Origin: JBFMFR01 sp040752025
GTDB taxonomy: Bacteria > Chloroflexota > Anaerolineae > Anaerolineales > UBA4823
Assembly (NCBI GenBank): GCA_040752025.1
Contig: JBFMFR010000071.1
Location: 1 to 28,701 of the forward strand
Length of the DNA: 28,701 bases
Direction of reading: 5' to 3'
In this document: in pieces, positions 23,809-28,701 of the stretch
Layout of the letters: each line of letters starts with the position of its first letter
Position numbering within the stretch: the stretch's first letter is position 1
Notes under the pieces: model-generated
Databases searched by the model: none
What the model saw: the letters and a program-made list of their open reading frames with translations, nothing else
What the model was told of the DNA's origin: nothing
Program-made: the position numbers and the translations under genes

Positions 23809-24447
23809 TCAAATTTCCTTGTGATCCTCATGAAATCGGCGCATGTGGGGGTGCACCGGCTTATGTTCGGTATCGAACCATTCGATCACGATGCTGGCCT
23901 GCAAGTGCGCTGCCTCCAGCAGCTTCCCACTGTAAGCCAATTGGCGCAGGCGCGGCGCGCCCTGGCGCAGCCAGGGTATCTCGCGCCAATCGCGGTTGGG
24001 CTCCAGGATGTCCGAAAAACGCAGGCACCATACCAGGGGGTGGTTCCAATTCTCACCCTGGCCGTAATAGGTGTGCATGGCGATGGCGTCCTGCACCAGC
24101 GGGTCGTCTACGCCCAACTCTTTACGCACGAAATAAGCCCCCACCGGGCCGTGCAGGTAAAAAACGTAATCCTGATCCTCGGCGCAGCGCAGCTCGATCT
24201 CGCCTTCCTGCACCAACTGCGCCCACTGCGCTTCCGGCAGGTCCTTGGCGGCGTCGTGCAGCAGGCCGGCCGTGCGCGCCTGCTCTGCGTCCAGCGCGTA
24301 GACCTGCGCCAGCTCGACCATTACCTGCATCACGCCCAGCGAGTGCCTCAGCCGGGGCGGGGTGAGCACCCGCTCCAGAAAGGACAGGTACGTGGCATAC
24401 GGCTCTTTCGTTAAGGTTGCATTTCCTTCAACTTTGCTGTCTGGCAT
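23809..24447 (-). CDS. yqeK: YqeK-type HD domain phosphohydrolase
   Basis: HD-superfamily metal-dependent phosphohydrolase of 212 residues, closest in my judgement to YqeK, which cleaves diadenosine tetraphosphate symmetrically. The site residues visible are His35 (LRHSLGV), His64-Asp65 (LLHDAAKDL), His99 (LHGPVGA), His125 (AMHTYYG) and Asp146 (RFSDILEP), in the YqeK order with the typical Lys68. The start chosen, minus-strand ATG at 24447, is preceded by AAGGAG at 6 nt; a longer frame extends upstream but lacks this signal. A TATAAT box at 24482-24487 on the minus strand lies about 35 bp upstream, with a weak -35. Converges on queA. Confidence 0.8.
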   Translation of the reverse strand: MPDSKVEGNATLTKEPYATYLSFLERVLTPPRLRHSLGVMQVMVELAQVYALDAEQARTAGLLHDAAKDLPEAQWAQLVQEGEIELRCAEDQDYVFYLHGPVGAYFVRKELGVDDPLVQDAIAMHTYYGQGENWNHPLVWCLRFSDILEPNRDWREIPWLRQGAPRLRQLAYSGKLLEAAHLQASIVIEWFDTEHKPVHPHMRRFHEDHKEI

Positions 24448-24481
24448 GCTGTGCTCCTTGATTGTCGTACTCCTGATAGGG

Positions 24482-24487
24482 ATTATA
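24482..24487 (-). promoter_or_regulatory. -10 box of the yqeK promoter
   Basis: Minus-strand TATAAT (plus-strand ATTATA) 35 bp before the start at 24447. There is no good -35 at 16-18 nt spacing, so the call rests on the -10 alone. Confidence 0.35.
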
Positions 24488-24630
24488 CACCCCTCCTTGG
24501 CTGGGCTATCTTGTCTGACGCAGGGCCTGTGGGGTCTTGGCCCGATCAAATTCTACATCACCATACAGGAGATCGAGCGCCTGGAGCTGTCCGGGGCTGT
24601 GCGTTTGGTTTACTAAAACATGATATTCTT

Positions 24631-24639
24631 TGTTATAAT
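24631..24639 (+). promoter_or_regulatory. extended -10 promoter upstream of the copper pair
   Basis: TGTTATAAT is an extended -10 (TGnTATAAT) with a consensus hexamer at 24634-24639, in an AT-rich pocket 67 bp before the ATG at 24706. There is no clear -35. Downstream, 24655-24659 pairs with 24666-24670 (CGCCC/GGGCG, 6-nt loop), a small hairpin in the leader. The rest of 24448-24630 holds only the yqeK -10. Confidence 0.5.
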
Positions 24640-24705
24640 TGTCGAATTCTGGAGCGCCCCCTGGTGGGCGTCTGCCGGAGATTTCCATGATCGAGGAGAT
24701 TCTCG

Positions 24706-25749
24706 ATGGATCTTTACTGGATCCCATTCCTTACCGGTTTAACCACAGGCGGCCTGAGCTGCATGGCCGTCCAGGGCGGCCTGGTCACGGGCTCGTTGGC
24801 CAAGCAAATCGAAAATGATCTGATCAAGAAATCTTCGCCAAAGTCAGTCGCGGCTCAGCCTCGATTCGCATTGCCGATCTTGCTGTTCCTGGCGGCCCGC
24901 CTGGCGGCTTACACCATCCTGGGTTTCTTACTGGGTTGGATGGGCTCGGTTTTCTCCCTATCGCCCGTGGGACGTGGCTTGCTGCTCATCGCCATCGCCG
25001 TGTTCATGCTCGGCAATGCCTTGCGCATGCTCAACGTGCATCCCATCTTTCGTTATTTTACCTTTGAGCCGCCTTCTGCGCTGACGCGCATGCTCCGGCG
25101 CAAGTCCAGGGATCAGGGTGCATTTTTTACCCCGCTGGCGTTGGGTGTGTTAACCGTCTTGATCCCTTGTGGAGTCACCCAGGCGATGATGGCGGTAGCC
25201 ATCAGCAGCGGCGACCCCGTATCCGGTGCGCTGACCCTGTTCGCCTTCATTTTGGGCACCAGCCCGGTCTTCTTCGCCCTGACCTATCTGGCCACCCGGT
25301 TGAGCGCTTTGTGGGAGAAAGCATTCGTGCGCATCGTAGCCATCGCTTTGCTGGTGCTGGGGCTCGTCTCGCTCAATAATGGGTTGAACCTGGTCGGCGC
25401 CCCGCTCGGCTTACCCCAGGTCCCGGCGTTGGGTGGCAGCGTGGAAAGCAGCCAGTCGGTGGAGTCGCTCGGTGGCGATCAGAGTGGCGAGATCAGGCTG
25501 GATGTGACCAACCGGGGTTACAGCCCCAAAACGCTCTACGCCCCGGCGGACCAGACCGTGCAGCTCCACCTGGTGACCCAATCTACCTTTGGCTGTGCGC
25601 GTGACTTCACCATCCCGTCATTCAATTACCAGGTACTGCTACCTGCCACAGGCGATAAAGTCGTCTCCATCCCACCGCAAAAAGCCGGCACACGCCTGCA
25701 CTACACCTGCTCGATGGGTATGTACAGCGGTGTGATCCTTTTCCAATAG
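24706..25749 (+). CDS. TauE/UreH-like membrane protein fused to cupredoxin domain
   Basis: 347-residue membrane protein. The N-terminal part, about residues 5-235, has roughly six helices and two conserved turns: FLTGLTTGGLSCMAVQGGL (Cys19) and TVLIPCGVTQAMM. It resembles the TauE/SafE or UreH-like (DsbD_2) transporter domain. From about 258 to the end is a cupredoxin-like beta-barrel whose C-terminus reads CARDF (Cys297) then HYTCSMGMYSG (His332, Cys335, Met339), a set of Cu ligands of the C-x-M-G-M type. ATG 24706 has GAGGAG 7 nt upstream. The downstream gene is an HMA chaperone, so a role in copper movement or cuproprotein assembly is the best inference. Transport has not been shown. Confidence 0.8.
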   Translation: MDLYWIPFLTGLTTGGLSCMAVQGGLVTGSLAKQIENDLIKKSSPKSVAAQPRFALPILLFLAARLAAYTILGFLLGWMGSVFSLSPVGRGLLLIAIAVFMLGNALRMLNVHPIFRYFTFEPPSALTRMLRRKSRDQGAFFTPLALGVLTVLIPCGVTQAMMAVAISSGDPVSGALTLFAFILGTSPVFFALTYLATRLSALWEKAFVRIVAIALLVLGLVSLNNGLNLVGAPLGLPQVPALGGSVESSQSVESLGGDQSGEIRLDVTNRGYSPKTLYAPADQTVQLHLVTQSTFGCARDFTIPSFNYQVLLPATGDKVVSIPPQKAGTRLHYTCSMGMYSGVILFQ

Positions 25750-25763
25750 GATGCGGATCAGCG

Positions 25764-25976
25764 ATGATTACCAAAAGCTATCGCCTTCCAGATATGCACT
25801 GCTCGGCCTGCGCCATGCGGCTGGAGGCCATCGAAGACCAACTGGCAGGGATCGGTTCGATCCGGGCCAGTTACCACAGGCAAAGCCTTGTGGTCGAATT
25901 CGACCCGGCGCAGGTGACGGAAGAAGCTCTCCTGGAATCGATCCGCAGCCTGGGCTACACCCCCATCCCGCTCTAG
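25764..25976 (+). CDS. HMA domain copper chaperone, CopZ-like
   Basis: A 70-residue heavy-metal-associated domain protein, soluble and cytoplasmic. MHCSACAMRLE near the start carries the metal-binding Cys13 and Cys16, and ESIRSLGYTPI at the end is the usual last helix and strand of the fold. Length and topology match CopZ/Atx1-type chaperones. The spacing of 14 bp after the cupredoxin fusion indicates an operon; the chaperone would deliver Cu(I) to or from that protein. The stop is followed by a strong hairpin at 26009. Metal specificity is inferred from family, not proven. Confidence 0.85.
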   Translation: MITKSYRLPDMHCSACAMRLEAIEDQLAGIGSIRASYHRQSLVVEFDPAQVTEEALLESIRSLGYTPIPL

Positions 25977-26008
25977 CCGGCTACGAGCTGAAAATCGGTG
26001 CAATTCAA

Positions 26009-26036
26009 AGGCCCTGCTGTGCAGCCAGCAGGGCCT
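26009..26036. terminator. terminator hairpin between copper operon and paralog 1
   Basis: AGGCCCTGCTG (26009-26019) and CAGCAGGGCCT (26026-26036) form a perfect 11-bp stem with a 6-nt loop. It lies between a plus-strand and a minus-strand 3' end, so it can serve both. The same GGCCCTGC/GCAGGGCC core recurs downstream of the other two paralogs. Confidence 0.75.
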
Positions 26037-26074
26037 CCTTCTGTTTCCTGTCTACCGTATCCCTTCTACCGGGT

Positions 26075-26752
26075 TTAGTACTGGTAGCGCCACCATAATC
26101 CTACCGGACCCTTGTACGAGCGCCAGGCCACGCTCAAGTGGAAAGGCAGCCACAGGCTGTAGTGACCCATGCTATGCCAGCCAGGGGCGAACTTATCCAG
26201 CCAGTACCAGTGCTCGCCATCTGGGCTCCATTCGAACAGGCAGGTGCCGTCCGCTTCGCACTGCAGGCCCCATTCGATCATTGGGTCCACCAGCTTTTCC
26301 CACTTCATAAAGGAATATTCCTGGTAGTACCATACCTTCTCCATGCTGGGTTCGCCGAAGTTAGGCATGAGATACTCCGCCACGAACTCGTGATCGCCGC
26401 TGGCGTCTGCCCAGCGATACCAGCGCCACACCTTGCGCAGCGGGATCCTGCCGCAGGGGGTGAACACCAGGCGCACCTGGCTGAGCATCTTCAGCTCGCC
26501 GCTGCTTTTCCATCCATCGCAGGCCCAGGTGGTGCGCTTGTAGACATCGTTGATCACCGTGAAGGTTTTCTCTTCTTCTTCCGGGACGGTCAGGTAATAG
26601 AACGCATCCGTGTATTTGCCCACCAGTTGGATGTACACCGGGTATTTGGTTTTGTTCTTGATCACCAGGCGCAGCTTCTTGCCCGGTGGAACGGCTGCCA
26701 GCAGCAAAGCCGCCAGCAAGGCTACGATGATCAAACCATTCAGCTTCTTCAC
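26075..26752 (-). CDS. small exported Trp/Tyr-rich protein, paralog 1
   Basis: Unrecognised 225-residue exported protein. The start is the minus-strand GTG at 26752, with GGAGG 6 nt upstream; a longer open frame lacks this signal. The signal peptide is MKKLNGLIIVALLAALLLAAVPPGKKLRL. The mature chain starts VIKNKTKYPVYIQLVGK and contains TDAFYYLTVPEE, a DVYKRTTWACDG segment and FTPCGRIPL. The two Cys of these last two segments are conserved in all three copies and could pair as a disulfide. The C-terminal half is aromatic (ADGTCLFEWSPDGEHWYW) and ends VGLWWRYQY, shared with its neighbours. This is the most divergent of the tandem three. No catalytic motif is visible; an immunoglobulin-like beta-sandwich is possible. 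Expressed from its own promoter at 26792-26820. Confidence 0.7.
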   Translation of the reverse strand: MKKLNGLIIVALLAALLLAAVPPGKKLRLVIKNKTKYPVYIQLVGKYTDAFYYLTVPEEEEKTFTVINDVYKRTTWACDGWKSSGELKMLSQVRLVFTPCGRIPLRKVWRWYRWADASGDHEFVAEYLMPNFGEPSMEKVWYYQEYSFMKWEKLVDPMIEWGLQCEADGTCLFEWSPDGEHWYWLDKFAPGWHSMGHYSLWLPFHLSVAWRSYKGPVGLWWRYQY

Positions 26753-26791
26753 GATGCACCTCCGCTTGATGAACTCAGGCATCTTTATTTC

Positions 26792-26820
26792 AGTATAGCG
26801 CACCCGCAGAGCCGAGTCAA
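26792..26820 (-). promoter_or_regulatory. promoter of paralog 1
   Basis: On the minus strand TTGACT (26815-26820), a 17-nt spacer and TATACT (26792-26797). The -10 lies 39 nt before the GTG at 26752, the same geometry as for paralog 2. Confidence 0.7.
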
Positions 26821-26880
26821 TAGGCACGCGCAAGACCTGACAAAATTGAACACAAACGATAATATAGTTGAAAATGAAAG

Positions 26881-26906
26881 AGGCCCTGCTTTGAAAAGCA
26901 GGGCCT
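26881..26906 (-). terminator. second terminator hairpin after paralog 2
   Basis: AGGCCCTGCTTT (26881-26892) and AAAGCAGGGCCT (26895-26906) form a near-perfect stem with a tight loop, followed on the minus strand by CTTTCATTTTC. It lies downstream of the AGTAGACAG hairpin, giving two stops in series. Confidence 0.7.
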
Positions 26907-26924
26907 CCAGCTTACGTTCTCAAA

Positions 26925-26954
26925 AGTAGACAGCCTCCCCTTTTTCTGTCTACT
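26925..26954 (-). terminator. first terminator hairpin after paralog 2
   Basis: AGTAGACAG (26925-26933) pairs with CTGTCTACT (26946-26954), followed on the minus strand by TTTTG. It starts 18 nt past the stop of paralog 2. An identical hairpin lies 914 bp away after paralog 3. Confidence 0.7.
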
Positions 26955-26972
26955 GGTTCCTATCTCCCGGGT

Positions 26973-27659
26973 CTAGTACTGGTAGCGCCACCAGATGCCC
27001 ACGGGGGCCTTGTAGGTGCGCCAGGCCACGCCCAGTTTGAAGGGCAGCCATACGCTGAAGTGCGAGGTGTTCCACCAGGTCCAGGGGTCGCCAATCCAGT
27101 GTACGCCGTCCGGGCTCCACCAGAAGCCATACAGGCCGTACACATCCTGATCGATCAGGCCAGCGGCGATCACGGGGTCGATCAGCTTGGTCCAGCGCAC
27201 GAAGGAGTACTCCTTGAAGTAGAACACCTTCTCCTGGGTGGGTTCGCCGAAGTTGGGCATGAAGTACTGGACAGCGAAGACCTCACCGGGATCCTCGATT
27301 GCATCCCAGTTCCAGTCCTGCCAGTAATAGCGCCACACTTTGCGCAGCGGGATCTTGCCGCAGGGGGTGAAGACCAGGCGCACGTTGCCGGTCATGACCA
27401 GCTCGCCGCTGCTCTTGACGCCGTCGCAGGTCCAGGTGGTGCGCTTGTAGACGTCGCTCACCACGGTGAAGGTCACGTCGTCATCGGCGGCGATGGTCAG
27501 ATAATAGAAGGCATCTGTATTCTTGCCTTCCAGCTTGAGGTACACGGGCTGGTCGGTCTTGTTGATGACTTCCAAACGCACCAGCTTGCCGGCCGGCACG
27601 GCCGCCAGCAGCAGGGCTGCCAGCATGGCGATGGCGATCAACAGGTTCAGTTTCTTCAT
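26973..27659 (-). CDS. small exported Trp/Tyr-rich protein, paralog 2
   Basis: Unrecognised 228-residue exported protein and the best-preserved copy of the family. ATG at 27659 follows AAGGAG by 7 nt. The signal peptide is MKKLNLLIAIAMLAALLLAAVPAGK. Conserved blocks with paralog 3 include VRLEV, NTDAFYYLTIAAD, VVSDVYKRTTWTCDGVKSS, FTPCGKIPLRKVWRYYW, NFGEPTQEKVFYFKEYSFVRWTKLIDPV and a C-terminal VAWRTYKAPVGIWWRYQY. Two Cys (TCDG and TPCG) are retained. The variable segment, about 180-195, differs from copy to copy (WWSPDGVHWIGDPWTWW here). Protein identity to paralog 3 is clearly higher than to paralog 1. Nothing suggests an enzyme. A secreted binding or structural protein is a guess. Confidence 0.72.
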   Translation of the reverse strand: MKKLNLLIAIAMLAALLLAAVPAGKLVRLEVINKTDQPVYLKLEGKNTDAFYYLTIAADDDVTFTVVSDVYKRTTWTCDGVKSSGELVMTGNVRLVFTPCGKIPLRKVWRYYWQDWNWDAIEDPGEVFAVQYFMPNFGEPTQEKVFYFKEYSFVRWTKLIDPVIAAGLIDQDVYGLYGFWWSPDGVHWIGDPWTWWNTSHFSVWLPFKLGVAWRTYKAPVGIWWRYQY

Positions 27660-27698
27660 GTTTTGCTCCTTTTTCTAAAATCGGGATTGGATGAATTG

Positions 27699-27727
27699 AT
27701 TATACCGCATGGTTTAACTGAAGTCAA
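27699..27727 (-). promoter_or_regulatory. promoter of paralog 2
   Basis: On the minus strand TTGACT (27722-27727), a 17-nt spacer and consensus TATAAT (27699-27704), with 39 nt from the -10 to the ATG at 27659. The same -35 hexamer, spacer length and leader length are used by paralog 1. Confidence 0.78.
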
Positions 27728-27796
27728 GTGTTGGATAACCCATTCTTAACGTTGAAGGGTTCGACGTAGAAACAACCCCTGCAAAATAATAAAGAG

Positions 27797-27868
27797 ACCC
27801 TGCCTATCACAGCAGGGCCTCCAGCCTACGTTCTCAAAAGTAGACAGCCTCCCCTTTTTCTGTCTACT
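27797..27868 (-). terminator. tandem terminator hairpins after paralog 3
   Basis: The AGTAGACAG/CTGTCTACT hairpin occurs at 27839-27868 and is followed by a weaker CCCTGC/GCAGGG hairpin near 27797-27819. The stretch 27813-27886 differs from 26899-26972 at only four of 74 positions, including the hairpin, so the 3' flank was duplicated along with the gene. Confidence 0.65.
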
Positions 27869-27886
27869 GGTTCCTGTTTCCCGGGT

Positions 27887-28552
27887 TTAGTACTGGTAGC
27901 GCCACCAGATGCCCACCGGGCTCTTGTAGGTGCGCCAGGCCACGCCCAGTTTGAAGGGCAGCCAGATGCTGAAGTGCCCGTTGTACCACACGCCGTCTGT
28001 GACCGGGTTGTAGAAGTACCAGCTCCAGCCATCCGGGCTCCACTCGAACAGGCAGGTGCCTGCTTCGGCGCAGGCTATGCCTGCCGCCACGATCGGATCG
28101 ATCAGCTTGGTCCAGCGCACGAAGGAGTACTCCTTGAAGTAGAACACCTTCTCCTGGGTGGGCTCGCCGAAGTTGGGGAAGAAATACTGGACTGGGACGA
28201 GCTGCTGTTCGGGCTGCTGGCGATCTTCATCGAAATCGATAATCCAGTAGTAGCGCCACACTTTGCGCAGCGGGATCTTGCCGCAGGGGGTGAAGACCAG
28301 GCGCACGTTGCCGGTCATGGTCAGCTCGCCGCTGCTCTTGATGCCATCGCAGGTCCAGGTGGTGCGCTTGTAGACGTCGCTCACCACGGTGAAGGTTTTC
28401 TCGTCCTCGTCGGCCGCGATGGTCAGGTAATAGAACGCATCCGTATTCTTGCCTTCCAGCTTGATGTACACCGGGGCGTCGGTCTTGTTGAAAACTTCCA
28501 GGCGCACCAGCTTGCCAGACGGCACGGCTGCCAGCAGCATGGCTGCCAGCAT
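27887..28552 (-). CDS. small exported Trp/Tyr-rich protein, paralog 3, 5'-truncated
   Basis: Third family copy, 221 residues from the minus-strand ATG at 28552. Homology to paralog 2 continues past this ATG: the upstream codons read LNLLIAIA (to 28576), matching paralog 2, but the MKK start, its ribosome binding site and the promoter are replaced by unrelated sequence, with an in-frame TAA at 28586-28588. From 28552 the signal peptide is only MLAAMLLAAVPSGK, with no basic N-end and no Shine-Dalgarno. Downstream, the copy is intact: NTDAFYYLTIAADEDEKTF, TWTCDGIKSS, TPCGKIPLRKVWRYYW, VFYFKEYSFVRWTKLIDPI and C-terminal WWRYQY. It carries the variable segment CAEAGTCLFEWSPDGWSWYF, like paralog 1. 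It is probably silent or poorly exported: a decayed or recombined copy. Confidence 0.6.
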   Translation of the reverse strand: MLAAMLLAAVPSGKLVRLEVFNKTDAPVYIKLEGKNTDAFYYLTIAADEDEKTFTVVSDVYKRTTWTCDGIKSSGELTMTGNVRLVFTPCGKIPLRKVWRYYWIIDFDEDRQQPEQQLVPVQYFFPNFGEPTQEKVFYFKEYSFVRWTKLIDPIVAAGIACAEAGTCLFEWSPDGWSWYFYNPVTDGVWYNGHFSIWLPFKLGVAWRTYKSPVGIWWRYQY

Positions 28553-28576
28553 GGCGATTGCGATCAGCAGGTTTAG

Positions 28577-28701
28577 GAATGCGGATTAAATAACTGTCTG
28601 GTGTTTTTTCGGTCTTGCTAGATATTGTCCATTGGGTTATGCTTCTGCGTAATCTGTTACCGATCAAATCAATGCGGAATGGAAAGATGATGGCTTACAG
28701 T
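28577..28701. other. unrelated flank beyond a paralog breakpoint
   Basis: AT-richer sequence with no gene or promoter I can support. Homology to the upstream region of paralog 2 stops at about 28577. AATGCGGA occurs at 28578-28585 and again at 28672-28679, about 94 bp apart in direct orientation. There is no inverted repeat of insertion-sequence type. Confidence 0.4.

Noticed and set aside
26138..28576. Plus-strand open frames of about 200-260 codons opposite the three paralogs
   Set aside because: They repeat because the genes beneath repeat; the minus strand has signal peptides, promoters and ribosome binding sites, the plus strand none.
1..28701. CRISPR arrays, tRNA/rRNA genes, insertion sequences, integrases
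   Set aside because: No regularly spaced repeats, cloverleaf-type sequence, or transposase or integrase motifs were seen in a by-eye reading of both strands.

Overview
The window looks like a piece of a GC-rich bacterial chromosome, most likely Chloroflexota of the Anaerolineae type. This is inferred from gene content (a MASE1 kinase, kinases with long PAS arrays, lipoproteins with Pro/Thr-rich linkers after the lipobox, a divergent QueA, a TauE-cupredoxin protein), not from a marker gene. No rRNA, tRNA, CRISPR array, transposase or integrase was seen.

Region 1 (1-2060) is clearly AT-richer than what follows. It holds two restriction-type nucleases: a PD-(D/E)XK protein whose conserved N-terminus runs upstream past any usable start codon, and a PmeII-like type II endonuclease with no methyltransferase in view. 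Region 2 (2118-7011) is GC-rich host-like sequence: an amidohydrolase, a small two-helix membrane protein, two unknown soluble proteins (one with a 5'-UTR hairpin directly after a strong promoter, one with a four-cysteine putative zinc site), and a TetR regulator followed by a mycothiol-dependent-type DinB-like enzyme. The TetR promoter carries two copies of a 13-bp palindrome. Region 3 (7012-11672) is a lower-GC segment with two tandem lipoproteins carrying seven-bladed FG-GAP/VCBS propellers with different C-terminal domains. The segment is bracketed by two imperfect direct repeats of about 110 bp.

Region 4 (11673-21851) starts with an MFS exporter and continues into seven closely packed, co-oriented signalling genes: MASE1-PAS histidine kinase, CheY-like receiver, REC-PAS-HisKA_2 kinase, receiver, five-PAS HisKA_2 kinase, GAF-HisKA_3 kinase, and NarL/LuxR regulator. 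The last two form an ordinary kinase/regulator pair. The two HisKA_2 kinases flank a receiver with a FISGY motif and probably share it. Region 5 (21972-25976) has an SDR oxidoreductase translationally coupled to a divergent queA-type gene, a convergent yqeK-type HD phosphohydrolase, and a copper-handling pair (TauE/UreH-like membrane protein fused to a cupredoxin, plus an HMA chaperone).

Region 6 (26075-28576) holds three tandem minus-strand paralogs for small exported, Trp/Tyr-rich proteins of no family I recognise. Two have the same promoter geometry, and the flanking terminator hairpins are repeated. The third copy has lost its start codon, ribosome binding site and promoter at a sharp junction near 28577. 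This tandem family, the repeat-flanked FG-GAP pair and the dense kinase cluster are the parts most worth a second look.
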